In this document: one piece after another, positions 36,548 to 46,229 of the stretch
Numbering within the stretch: position 1 is the stretch's first letter
Layout: each line of letters opens with the position of its first letter
Assembly (NCBI RefSeq): GCF_900221005.1
Contig: NZ_OBQI01000001.1
Location: forward strand, 496,001 to 560,000
DNA length: 64,000 nt
Direction: 5' to 3'
Source of the DNA: Blastococcus aggregatus
GTDB lineage: Bacteria > Actinomycetota > Actinomycetes > Mycobacteriales > Geodermatophilaceae
Made by a program: the position numbers and the translations under genes
Notes under the pieces: model-generated
Told to the model about the DNA's origin: nothing
The model's database searches: none
Seen by the model: the letters and a program-made list of their open reading frames with translations, nothing else

Positions 36548-37872
36548 CCACGGCCACCGCCCCGTCGGGGCTGCCGTCGGCGCTGCTCGCCCGCGCCCGC
36601 GCGGCCGCCCGGCCCCAGGTCACCGGGATCGTCACCGGCGCGATGGGCCTCACGCTCACCGTCGAGGGCGTCGTCGCGGCCGTCGGCGACCTCGTCGAGA
36701 TCGACCCGGGCACCCGCCCGCTGCTGGCCGAGGTGGTCGCGGTCGGCAACGGCCGCCTCACCTGCATGCCGCTGGGCACGCTCTCCGGCGTCGTCGCCGG
36801 AGCGCCCGTCCGGGCCACCGGCCTCCCCCTGCAGGTGCCGGTCGGCGAGGCGCTGCTCGGCCGCGTCCTCGACGGCCTCGGCCGGCCCGTCGACGGCGGC
36901 CCGCCGCTGGCCGCCCGCGTCTCCTGGGTCGACCTGGCGAGCGAGACGCCGCACGCGCTGGCCCGCACCCGCGTGCAGGAGCCGCTCACCTTCGGCGTCC
37001 GCGCCCTGGACACCCTCGTGCCCTGCGGCAAGGGGCAGCGACTGGGCATCTTCGCCGGTTCCGGCGTCGGCAAGTCCAGCCTGCTCGCCCAGATCACCCG
37101 CGGCACCGACGCCGACGTCCGCGTCATCGGTCTCATCGGCGAGCGTGGCCGGGAGGTGCGCGAGTTCATCGAGGAGAACCTCGGCCCCGAGGGCATGGCG
37201 CGCACCGTCGTCGTCGTCGCCACCTCGGACGAGCCGCCGCTGGTCCGGCTGAAGGCAGCCTTCGTGGCGACGCGCATCGCCGAGGCCTTCCGCGACCAGG
37301 GCCGCGACGTCCTGCTGCTCATGGACTCGATCACCCGCACCGCCATGGCCCAGCGCGAGGTGGGGCTCTCCGCCGGCGAGCCCCCGGCCACCCGCGGGTA
37401 CCCGCCGAGCGTCTTCGCGATGATGCCGCAGCTGCTCGAGAAGGCCGGCACGGGCGCGACCGGCTCGATCACCGGGCTCTACACGGTGCTGGTGGAGGGC
37501 GACGACCACAACGAGCCGATCGCCGACACCGCGCGCTCCATCCTCGACGGGCACATCGTGCTCACCCGCAAGCTCGCCACCGTCGGGCACTTCCCGGCCA
37601 TCGACGTGCTGGAGTCCATCTCCCGCGTCGCGACCGCCGTGGTGCCGCCGCCGCTCATGGCCGACGCGCGGGAGATCCGCCGCCTCATGGGCGCGCTGCG
37701 CGACGTCAAGGAGCTCATCGAGATCGGCGCGTACCAGGCCGGCAGCGACCCCCTGGTGGACCGGGCCCGCGAGCTCGCGCCGCAGATCGAGGCGTTCCTG
37801 CAGCAGTCCATGGGTGAGTCGACGCCGGCGCCCGAGGCGTGGGCCTGGCTGCAGCGGATCGTCCGGGCATGA
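36544..37872 (+). CDS. fliI: Flagellar export ATPase FliI
   Basis: The product has 442 residues. Walker A is GSGVGKSSLL (about residue 172); Walker B is DVLLLMDSITR with LIGERGREVREFIEENL upstream. The C-terminus has DPLVDRARELAPQIEAFLQQ. It is homologous to F1-ATPase beta. GTG 36544 overlaps the fliH stop. Confidence 0.97.
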   Translation: MTTATAPSGLPSALLARARAAARPQVTGIVTGAMGLTLTVEGVVAAVGDLVEIDPGTRPLLAEVVAVGNGRLTCMPLGTLSGVVAGAPVRATGLPLQVPVGEALLGRVLDGLGRPVDGGPPLAARVSWVDLASETPHALARTRVQEPLTFGVRALDTLVPCGKGQRLGIFAGSGVGKSSLLAQITRGTDADVRVIGLIGERGREVREFIEENLGPEGMARTVVVVATSDEPPLVRLKAAFVATRIAEAFRDQGRDVLLLMDSITRTAMAQREVGLSAGEPPATRGYPPSVFAMMPQLLEKAGTGATGSITGLYTVLVEGDDHNEPIADTARSILDGHIVLTRKLATVGHFPAIDVLESISRVATAVVPPPLMADAREIRRLMGALRDVKELIEIGAYQAGSDPLVDRARELAPQIEAFLQQSMGESTPAPEAWAWLQRIVRA

Positions 37873-38318
37873 AGCAGGCACCCTTCCGGCTGCAGCCGGT
37901 GCTCGAGCTGCGCCGCACCGAGGAGCGCGCCGCCGCGGTGGCCTCGGCCCGGGCCGCGCAGGCCGCGGTCGACGCCGCCGACCGCGCGACCGACCACGAG
38001 ACGACGCTGGCCTCGGCCGTCCTGCCCCGCTCCCTCGGCGCCGGCGACTTCGTGGCGGCGATGACGCTGCTCCGGATCGCCGCGACCGACGCCTCCGACG
38101 CCCGCGCGGCCGCGGTCGCGTCGGCCGAGCAGGCCGAGGCGGTCCGCGCGCAGTGGACGGCGGCCGCGCAAGCCACCTTGGCGCTCGAGCGGCTGCGGGA
38201 GCGGCACCGGGAGGCCCAGCAGCGCGCCGAGGCGGCCGCCGAGGAGCGCGCCGTCGACGACCTGGTGACCGGCCGCGCCGGCCGGTCCACGACCGAGGAG
38301 GTCCCGTGGACGGACTGA
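37869..38318 (+). CDS. fliJ: Flagellar export protein FliJ
   Basis: The product has 149 residues, almost wholly helical coiled coil: FRLQPVLELRRTEERAAAVA then a long Ala/Glu/Arg heptad region. FliJ is the stalk-like partner of FliI. ATGA overlap with fliI; its 3' end overlaps the next gene by 13 bp. Confidence 0.85.
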   Translation: MKQAPFRLQPVLELRRTEERAAAVASARAAQAAVDAADRATDHETTLASAVLPRSLGAGDFVAAMTLLRIAATDASDARAAAVASAEQAEAVRAQWTAAAQATLALERLRERHREAQQRAEAAAEERAVDDLVTGRAGRSTTEEVPWTD

Positions 38319-39258
38319 CCGCGGTGCAGTCGCGGATCAACGAGATCCAGACGCGCTTCACCCCCCAGCTGGCGACGTCGTCGCGGGGCTGGGCGACGGC
38401 GGCCGCGGCCGCGGGCCTCAGTGGGACCGCCTCGACCTCGTCGAGCTCCGCCACCGCCGCGGCCGGGACGGCCTCGGAGACGGCGGTCGTCGCGGAGGCG
38501 AGCAAGTACCTGGGCGTGCCCTACCTGTGGGGCGGCACCGACCCGTCGAAGGGCCTGGACTGCTCGGGCCTGGTCCAGGTCGTCTTCGGGCGGCTGGGCA
38601 TCGACCTGCCGCGCACATCGTCGCAGCAGGCGACGAGCGGCACCGCGGTCGCCTCCCTCGCCGACGCCCGCCCCGGCGACCTCGTCTTCTTCGACAACTC
38701 CTCCTCTCGGGCCGGTATCGACCACGTGGGCATCTACGTGGGCAACGGCAAGATGATCGCCGCCCCGCAGGCCGGCGAGGTCGTCAAGGTGCAGGACGTC
38801 GGCAACCCGACGTCGATCCGGCGGATCCTGCCGCAGGCTGCCCCCGTCGCGGCATCCGCCGGCTCGGGCTCGGGCGGCATCGCGGGCGTCCCGTACGCCA
38901 ACCTGTTCACCGCCGCGGCCGGCCGCCACGGCGTGGATGCCTCGCTGCTCGCCGCCGTCGCCTCGGTCGAGTCCAGCTTCAACCCGAGCGCGGTCTCCCC
39001 GGCCGGCGCCCAGGGGCTCATGCAGTTCATGCCCGCCACCGCCGCCGGCCTCGGTGTGACGGCGCTCGACCCGGCGTCGGCCGTCGACGGCGCCGCCCGC
39101 TACCTCAAGAGCCTCAGCGGCCAGTTCGGCTCGACCGAGCTGGCCCTCGCCGCCTACAACGCCGGCCCGGGGACGGTCAGCCGCCACGGCGGCATCCCGC
39201 CCTATCCCGAGACCCAGAACTACGTCCGCACCGTGATGAGCAAGGCGGAGACCTACCG

Positions 39259-39262
<4 letters not shown>
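38306..39262 (+). CDS. NlpC/P60 plus lytic transglycosylase wall hydrolase
   Basis: The product has 318 residues. An N-terminal 60-residue linker is followed by an NlpC/P60 endopeptidase domain (LGVPYLWGGTDPSKGLDCSG with catalytic Cys at about residue 89, ARPGDLVFF, HVGIYVGNGKMIAAP with catalytic His). A C-terminal SLT domain follows (ASVESSFNPSAVSPAGAQGL with catalytic Glu, LMQFMPATAAGLGV, ALAAYNAGPGTVSRHGG). It takes the operon position where other bacteria open the wall with FlgJ. No canonical signal peptide is seen, so export may be via the flagellar apparatus. GTG 38306 has GAGGAGG. Confidence 0.9.
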
Positions 39263-40611
<1,349 letters not shown>

Positions 40612-40625
40612 ACAGGAGCTCACCC

Positions 40626-41078
40626 ATGCCGGACGCAGTCAGCGGCACCCAGAACGTGCCCGTCACCTACGCGACCCCCCAGGTGGACCGCGGGGACCAG
40701 ATGGGCAAGGACACCTTCCTCAAGCTCCTGGTCGCCCAGATGCGCTACCAGGACCCGTCCAAGCCTGTCGATTCCTCGCAGATGATCGCGCAGACCGCGA
40801 CCTTCACCCAGGTCGAGAAGCTGGAGCAGATCGCCGCGAGCAGCGCCACGGCCCTGATCCTCCAGGAGCACGCAGCCGCGGGCGCCATGGTCGGCCGCCA
40901 CGTCACGTACACCGACACCACCGGCACCTCGGTCACCGGGCTGGTGAGCTCCGTCCGGCTCGCCTCCGGCGACGGCGAGGCGGTGGCCGTCGTCGCCGGC
41001 CAGCAGGTCCAGGTCGGCCGCATCACCGCCATCTCCACCACGCCGAGCTCAGGGACGAGCTCCTCCGCGGCGTCCTGA
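40626..41078 (+). CDS. flgD: Hook cap protein FlgD
   Basis: The product has 150 residues, short because only the N-terminal conserved region and a small core are present. KDTFLKLLVAQMRYQDPSKP followed by VDSSQMIAQTATFTQVEKLE is the FlgD signature. It caps the growing hook. An AGGAG site precedes ATG 40626. Confidence 0.95.
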   Translation: MPDAVSGTQNVPVTYATPQVDRGDQMGKDTFLKLLVAQMRYQDPSKPVDSSQMIAQTATFTQVEKLEQIAASSATALILQEHAAAGAMVGRHVTYTDTTGTSVTGLVSSVRLASGDGEAVAVVAGQQVQVGRITAISTTPSSGTSSSAAS

Positions 41079-41115
41079 TCCACTTCCCACCCCGGCACCC
41101 GAGGAGACCCTTCCC

Positions 41116-42357
41116 ATGCTCCGCTCCATGTTCTCCGCCATCTCCGGCCTCAAGGCCCACCAGGCAAAGATGGACGTCACCGGCAACAACATCGCCAACG
41201 TCAACACCGTCGGCTTCAAGAGCAGCAGCGCTGTCTTCCAGGACACCCTGTCGCAGGTCGTCCGGGCCGGCGGCGCCCCCGCCGCCGACCGTGGCGGCAC
41301 AAACCCGGCCCAGGTGGGCCTGGGCGTCAAGCTCGCGGCGATCACCACCAACTGGACCAACGGCGCCGCCCAGTCGACCGGCCGCTCGACCGACTTCATG
41401 ATCGAGGGCGACGGGTTCTTCGTCACCCAGGGTTCCGGCGGCGAGCAGCTCTACACCCGGGCCGGCTCGCTCTCGTTCGACGCCACCGGGCGCCTGGTGA
41501 CCCCCGACGGCGGCATCCTGCAGGGCTGGATCGCGGGGCCCGACGGGACGATCAACCCGAACGGGCCGATCGAGGACCTGTCGGTGCCCTACGGCGCCGC
41601 CGTGCCGCCCACCGCCACGCGCACGTCGGTCGTGGAGGGCAACCTCGACTCCGCGGCGGCGGACGGGGCCTTCGTCCAGACGCCGGTGCGCATGTTCGAC
41701 CAGATGGGCGTCCGGCAGGAGGTCACCTACACGTTCACCAAGACCGCCACCCCGAACACGTGGACCCTCGCGGTGGCCAACGGCGGCACGACGCTGCCGC
41801 TCAACAACGCCGACGGGACGCCCTTCGACGGGACGGTCACGTTCGACAACGACGGCACGATGCTGACGCCGGCCGCGGGGGTCACCTTCACCCCCGGGAC
41901 GGCGAGCTGGCCCGGCGCCGTCGCCGTGGACCTGTCCGGCATCGACCAGTTCGGTGGCAAGAGCGAGGTCGTCCCCTCCGACGTCGACGGCTACGCGATG
42001 GGCACGCTGCAGGGCTTCTCGCTCTCCAACGACGGCACCATCACCGGCACCTACTCCAACGGGCTCCGGCAGAACCTGGGTCAGCTGGCCATGGCCTCGT
42101 TCAACAACCCGAGCGGCCTGGAGAAGGCCGGCAACTCCTCGTTCCGGGTCGCCCAGAACTCCGGCGAGCCCATGGTCGGCGTCGCCGGTGCCGGTGGCCG
42201 CGGCGTGCTGTCCTCCGGCGCGCTGGAGATGTCCAACGTGGACCTCTCCGAGGAGTTCACGAGTCTGATCGTCGCCCAGCGCGGCTTCCAGGCCAACAGC
42301 CGCGTGATCACCGCCTCCGACGAGCTCCTCCAGGACCTGGTCAACCTCAAGCGCTGA
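41116..42357 (+). CDS. flgE: Flagellar hook protein FlgE
   Basis: The product has 413 residues. Start MLRSMFSAISGLKAHQAKMD with VTGNNIANVNTVGFKSSS, and C-terminus LEMSNVDLSEEFTSLIVAQR then GFQANSRVITASDELLQDLV, are diagnostic. It is the only long hook/rod-type protein in the window: no FlgF or FlgG gene was found. A strong terminator follows. Confidence 0.96.
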   Translation: MLRSMFSAISGLKAHQAKMDVTGNNIANVNTVGFKSSSAVFQDTLSQVVRAGGAPAADRGGTNPAQVGLGVKLAAITTNWTNGAAQSTGRSTDFMIEGDGFFVTQGSGGEQLYTRAGSLSFDATGRLVTPDGGILQGWIAGPDGTINPNGPIEDLSVPYGAAVPPTATRTSVVEGNLDSAAADGAFVQTPVRMFDQMGVRQEVTYTFTKTATPNTWTLAVANGGTTLPLNNADGTPFDGTVTFDNDGTMLTPAAGVTFTPGTASWPGAVAVDLSGIDQFGGKSEVVPSDVDGYAMGTLQGFSLSNDGTITGTYSNGLRQNLGQLAMASFNNPSGLEKAGNSSFRVAQNSGEPMVGVAGAGGRGVLSSGALEMSNVDLSEEFTSLIVAQRGFQANSRVITASDELLQDLVNLKR

Positions 42358-42368
42358 TAGCCGGACCA

Positions 42369-42410
42369 CGGCTCTCCGGGACCTCCTGCAGCGGAGGCCC
42401 CGGAGAGCCG
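42369..42410 (+). terminator. Terminator after flgE
   Basis: CGGCTCTCCGGG (42369-42380) pairs with CCCGGAGAGCCG (42399-42410), enclosing CCTCC/GGAGG. It closes the flgB-flgE operon 11 nt after the stop. Confidence 0.88.
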
Positions 42411-42486
42411 CGGACGTTCTGCAGCGGATGTCCCGTCGCAGCGGGGCTCTCACCCTCCGGGGTGAGCCCCACCGCGGTCGCTTCGG

Positions 42487-42515
42487 CTCAAGTGCCGGGC
42501 CCGCGGAGCCGATGG
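42487..42515 (+). promoter_or_regulatory. Sigma-28-type promoter of flbD-motA
   Basis: CTCAAG (42487-42492), a 15-nt spacer and GCCGATGG (42508-42515), just after the flgE terminator. Confidence 0.72.
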
Positions 42516-42574
42516 TGACAGTGACGATTCCCGCCCGTCCCGACTTCCGCCCCACCGAGCAAGAGGACTGTCCC

Positions 42575-42859
42575 GTGATCCGTGTGACCCGCCTGAACGG
42601 GGAGCAGTTCGCGCTCAACCCCGACCTCATCGAGCGGGTCGAGGCGCACCCCGACACCGTCGTCTTCCTCTTGGAGGGGACCCGGTACGTGGTGACGGAG
42701 TCCGTGGACACGGTCATGCGTGACATCCGCGAGTACCGCGCCGGCATCCTCGCCACCAGCTACGAGATGGACCGCGGCGAGTACCGCTCCCACCGTGCCG
42801 AGGCCCTGCCCGTCGGCGACTCGTCGGTCGTGCCGTTCCCGGTCCGAGAGGAGCGCTGA
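42575..42859 (+). CDS. flbD: Flagellar FlbD family protein
   Basis: The product has 94 residues. VIRVTRLNGEQFALNPDLIE and the following VEAHPDTVVFLLEGTRYVV match the FlbD family found before motA in Gram-positives. GTG 42575 has AGAGG. An in-frame GTG at 42521 near the predicted transcription start is an alternative. Function is poorly known. Confidence 0.9.
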   Translation: MIRVTRLNGEQFALNPDLIERVEAHPDTVVFLLEGTRYVVTESVDTVMRDIREYRAGILATSYEMDRGEYRSHRAEALPVGDSSVVPFPVREER

Positions 42860-42862
42860 CCC

Positions 42863-43633
42863 GTGGACCCCGTGACCCTGATCGGCTTCGGCATCTCCGT
42901 CGTCGCGCTGTTCGTCTTCATGACCCTCGAGGGGGTCGCGCCGATGACGCTGCTCTTCCTGCCGGCGATCATCCTCGTGATCGTGGCCACCTTCGGTGCG
43001 GCCATGGCCAGCCAGACCATGGCCGACCTCAAGAAGATGCCGGCCTGGTTCAAGATGGCCGTGCTCCCGGCCAAGGTTCCGCCGCCGACCGACCAGATCC
43101 AGATCCTGGTCTCCCTCGCGGAGAAGGCCCGCAAGGAGGGCCTGCTCGCGCTGGAGGCGCAGGTCAAGGCGATCGAGGACCCGTTCCTCAAGCGCGGCCT
43201 GCAGATGGGCATCGACGGCACCGACCCCGAGGAACTGCGCGACGTCCTGGAGAGCGAGATCTCGGCGAAGAAGGCCGAGGACAAGGTCGCCGCGAAGTTC
43301 ATGAACGCCATGGGTGGCTACGCGCCCACCATCGGCATCCTGGGCTGCATCGTCGGCCTGATGAACGTCATGGCCAACCTGGACCGACCCGAGACCCTCG
43401 GGCCGATGGTCTCCGCCGCGTTCATCGCCACGCTCTGGGGCGTCATGGCGGCCAACTTCTGGTTCCTGCCGATGGGCGCCAAGATCCTCCGGGTCAGCGA
43501 GCTGCAGGCCGCCCAGATGGAGCTGCTCGTCGAGGGCATCGCCGAGATCCAGGCCGGCACCAGCCCGCGCGCGGTCCGCCAGAAGCTCAACGCGCTCATC
43601 CCGCCGAGCGAGCTGGCCAAGGCAGCAGCGTGA
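42863..43633 (+). CDS. motA: Flagellar motor stator protein MotA
   Basis: The product has 256 residues with four predicted membrane segments (about 5-22, 28-48, 152-172, 186-205). LRDVLESEISAKKAEDK is the cytoplasmic FliG-facing loop, and GGYAPTIGILGCIVGLMNVM is the conserved third helix. GTG 42863 is 3 nt after the flbD stop. The stop lies inside a 74-nt module shared with the fliN-fliO gap. Confidence 0.95.
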   Translation: MDPVTLIGFGISVVALFVFMTLEGVAPMTLLFLPAIILVIVATFGAAMASQTMADLKKMPAWFKMAVLPAKVPPPTDQIQILVSLAEKARKEGLLALEAQVKAIEDPFLKRGLQMGIDGTDPEELRDVLESEISAKKAEDKVAAKFMNAMGGYAPTIGILGCIVGLMNVMANLDRPETLGPMVSAAFIATLWGVMAANFWFLPMGAKILRVSELQAAQMELLVEGIAEIQAGTSPRAVRQKLNALIPPSELAKAAA

Positions 43634-43701
43634 GCGAGCTTGCGAGCTCCGCCAGGGGCACAGCGAGTCCGCGAAGCGGACCGACGAGCGCCGGCGAGGA
43701 G
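43628..43701 (+). repeat. 74-nt intergenic module, copy 1 (motA-motB)
   Basis: It starts GCG-TGA, where TGA is the motA stop, continues AGCGAGCTTGCGAGCTC, has a 32-nt variable middle and ends in CGACGAGCGCCGGCGAGGAG, the motB ribosome-binding site. The motB ATG is 5 nt further on. The second copy is at 46952-47025. Confidence 0.8.
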
Positions 43702-43706
43702 GACCG

Positions 43707-44606
43707 ATGAGCGGCGGACACGGCCGCCGCCGCAAGAAGCACGAAGAGCACGAGGAGCACGAGAACCACGAGCGGTGGCTCGTCTCGGCCTTCGACATGA
43801 TGACGCTGCTCTTCGTGGTGTTCGTCGTGCTCTTCGCGATGAGCAAGGTGGACGAGGACAAGTTCGCCGCCCTGGCCAAGGGCCTCGCGGAGAGCTTCGG
43901 CGGCCCCATCGTCGTCACCCCCGGGCCGACGCCGGACGGGTCCGTGCTCGACGGGCTGCCCGGGGCGATCGACATCGCCTCGGCGATCCCGCCGAACCCC
44001 ACCGTCCCCGAGGCGGAGGTCGACGCCGCCGCCGCGGCCGCGGCCGCCGAGCGCGCCCAGCGGGTCGCCGCCGAGGCCGCCGACGCCTACGACGAGCTCG
44101 CCGCTGCCCGCGCCGCGCTCGAGGCCGCGCTGGCCGAGGCCGGGTACTCCGGCGCGGCGCGCTTCGAGATCGACGAGCGGGGCCTGGTGGTGCACATCGT
44201 CGCCGACGCCGTCCTCTTCGACGCCGAGGAGGCCGCCCTCCGCCCGGAGGGCGCCGCCATCCTGGGCGCCATAGCCCCGACCCTCACCGACCTGCCCAAC
44301 GTGCTGCGCATCGAGGGCCACGCGAACCACCTGCCCGTCACCCGCGGCGGCCCCTGGCCGTCGAACTGGGAGCTGTCGGGCTGGCGGGCCAGCACCGTGC
44401 TGCGCTACCTGGCCGGTGACGGCGTCCCCGAGGACCGCATGTCCTCGGCCGGCTACTCGTCCACCAAGCCGCTCGTGCCCATCTCCGACCCCACGGCGAT
44501 CAGCGCGAACCGTCGCGTCGACGTCGTCGTCCTGTCCACCGCCTCTGCCGAGGCCAACGCACTGCTGCCAGGCATCGACGCCGCACAACAGGAGGCCACC
44601 CCATGA
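43707..44606 (+). CDS. motB: Flagellar motor stator protein MotB
   Basis: The product has 299 residues. A basic then His/Glu-rich N-terminus (KKHEEHEEHENHE) precedes the single membrane helix with the proton-binding Asp30 (WLVSAFDMMTLLFVVFVVLF). The plug and linker lead to an OmpA-like peptidoglycan-binding domain (about 165-285) with LRIEGHANHLPVTRGG, NWELSGWRASTVLRYL and SANRRVDVVVL. Stop overlaps fliL. Confidence 0.96.
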   Translation: MSGGHGRRRKKHEEHEEHENHERWLVSAFDMMTLLFVVFVVLFAMSKVDEDKFAALAKGLAESFGGPIVVTPGPTPDGSVLDGLPGAIDIASAIPPNPTVPEAEVDAAAAAAAAERAQRVAAEAADAYDELAAARAALEAALAEAGYSGAARFEIDERGLVVHIVADAVLFDAEEAALRPEGAAILGAIAPTLTDLPNVLRIEGHANHLPVTRGGPWPSNWELSGWRASTVLRYLAGDGVPEDRMSSAGYSSTKPLVPISDPTAISANRRVDVVVLSTASAEANALLPGIDAAQQEATP

Positions 44607-45067
44607 GCAAAAACTCGAAGACCGAGACCGACGAGGCCGCCCCCAAGGGCAAGAAGAAGCTGTTCCTCGTCGTCGGAGTGGTCGTGCTGGCCCTGGCCGG
44701 CGCCGCCTACTTCTTCCTGTTCGCCGGCGGCGAGGCCGAGGCCGCAGCCCCCGAGCACGGCGGCTACGTCGCCCTCGAGCCGGTCGCGGTGAACCTGGCG
44801 GGCGGTGGCTACCTCAAGGTCGGCATCACCCTCGACATCACCGTCGCGGCGGCAGCCGGCGGCGGGCACGGCGGCGGCGCGACCGTCGACGGCGCCAAGG
44901 CCTACGACGCCATCATCTCCACGTTCTCGCAGGCGAACCCGGCCGACGTGATCGGCGCCCGGGACGCGCTGAAGGAAGCCCTCGAGCAGAAGATCATCGC
45001 CGCGTACACCGACCACGACGTCCCGATGGTCATGGGCATCTACTACACGGAGTACGTCACCCAGTAG
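44603..45067 (+). CDS. fliL: Flagellar basal body protein FliL
   Basis: The product has 154 residues: a Lys-rich cytoplasmic tail, one membrane helix (LFLVVGVVVLALAGAAYFFL) and a periplasmic domain with YVALEPVAVNLAGGGYLKVG, ANPADVIGARDALKEALEQK. It stabilises the stator. A 34-bp palindrome follows. Confidence 0.92.
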   Translation: MSKNSKTETDEAAPKGKKKLFLVVGVVVLALAGAAYFFLFAGGEAEAAAPEHGGYVALEPVAVNLAGGGYLKVGITLDITVAAAAGGGHGGGATVDGAKAYDAIISTFSQANPADVIGARDALKEALEQKIIAAYTDHDVPMVMGIYYTEYVTQ

Positions 45068-45078
45068 CCGTCGCCGGG

Positions 45079-45112
45079 CGCCAGGGCAGAAATGGCCATT
45101 TCTGCCCTGGCG
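45079..45112. terminator. Perfect 34-bp palindrome between fliL and fliM
   Basis: CGCCAGGGCAGAAATGG (45079-45095) is followed directly by its exact reverse complement (45096-45112). The AT-rich centre AGAAATGGCCATTTCT stands out in this GC-rich DNA. It may end the fliL transcript or bind a dimeric protein. Confidence 0.75.
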
Positions 45113-45208
45113 TCTCCGGCGCGCGGTTCGCCCCGACGACGCCCCTCCGATCCCCCCAGCACCACTCGCCACAGCTCTCCCGTCCGACCGGCCGGGCCCC
45201 GCACGCCG

Positions 45209-45238
45209 GTCAGGGTGACCCCGGTTCCCGCCGATGAG
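45209..45238 (+). promoter_or_regulatory. Sigma-28-like promoter of fliM
   Basis: GTCAGG (45209-45214), a 15-nt spacer and GCCGATGAG (45230-45238). GTG 45246 lies 16 nt from the first base of the -10 box, so the transcript may be leaderless. Confidence 0.5.
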
Positions 45239-45245
45239 TTCCTCC

Positions 45246-46229
45246 GTGACCACCCCCGAGACCGGCCCGGCCCCCCACGGGGGAGCAGCACAGGCACCGG
45301 CGGCGGCACCGGTCAGCAGCACCCGCAGCCGCCGCGGCGAGCCGCGCACCTACGACTTCCGCCGGCCCACGAAGCTCTCCCGCGAGCACGTGCGCGTCAT
45401 GCAGATCGCGCAGGAGTCGTTCGCCCGCCAGGCGACGACGATCCTCACCACGTTCCTCCGCGCCGGTGCGCGGCTGGAGCTGGTGAGCATCGAGCAGTTC
45501 TCCTACGACGACTACGTCAAGACGCTGCCCGACCCGGTGTTCATCACGACGTTCACCCTCGAGCCGCTGGCCGGCAAGGGCATGCTCGCCTACCCCCTCG
45601 ACATCGCGATGGCGATCGTCGACCACATGCTCGGCGGCTCAGGCGCCGCCGCACAGCCCGCCCGGCCGATGACGGCGATGGAGACGTCCATCACCACTCA
45701 CCTGCTGGAGCGTCTGCTGCACGAGTTCGCGGTCTCGTTCGCGACGATCACCGAGCTCCAGCCGGTGATGACCGGCTTCGAGTACAACCCGCAGCTGGCC
45801 CAGGCCGCGTCGGGGTCGGACACCGTCATGGTCGCGAACTTCGCCATGGCCGTGGGCGCCCGGGAGGGCGAGGCCACGCTGGTCCTGCCCTTCTCCTCGT
45901 TCGCCCAGTCGCTGAACAACGCCGCCTCGCCGCAGCTGTCGGAGTCCGCGCTGCGCAAGCGCAAGAAGGCGGCCGAGGCACTGGCCGCCCGCCTCAACCT
46001 CGTGCCGGTGGACGTCAGCGTGCGGTTCGCCCCGCTGTCGGTGTCCTCGGCCGACCTGCTCTCCCTCGCCGTCGGCGACGTCCTCCTGCTGCGCCATCCG
46101 CGTGACAGTCCGCTCGAGGTCACCACCAACGACACCACGTTCGCCTACGCGATCGCGAGCAACCACCGGCGCCGTCTGGCCGCCTCGATCGTCCCCACCC
46201 CGCACGCTGCCGTGAAGGACACCGCATGA
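45246..46229 (+). CDS. fliM: Flagellar motor switch protein FliM
   Basis: The product has 327 residues from GTG 45246; an in-frame ATG at 45234 falls inside the -10 box. The middle domain shows YDFRRPTKLSREHVRVMQIA and QATTILTTFLRAGARLELVS, with GGSG of the FliM/CheC core, and the C-terminal SpoA domain has VPVDVSVRFAPLSVSSADLL. The N-terminal CheY-binding motif (LSQxEIDALL in classical FliM) is absent; a Pro/Ala-rich tail takes its place. The stop overlaps fliN. Confidence 0.93.
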   Translation: MTTPETGPAPHGGAAQAPAAAPVSSTRSRRGEPRTYDFRRPTKLSREHVRVMQIAQESFARQATTILTTFLRAGARLELVSIEQFSYDDYVKTLPDPVFITTFTLEPLAGKGMLAYPLDIAMAIVDHMLGGSGAAAQPARPMTAMETSITTHLLERLLHEFAVSFATITELQPVMTGFEYNPQLAQAASGSDTVMVANFAMAVGAREGEATLVLPFSSFAQSLNNAASPQLSESALRKRKKAAEALAARLNLVPVDVSVRFAPLSVSSADLLSLAVGDVLLLRHPRDSPLEVTTNDTTFAYAIASNHRRRLAASIVPTPHAAVKDTA

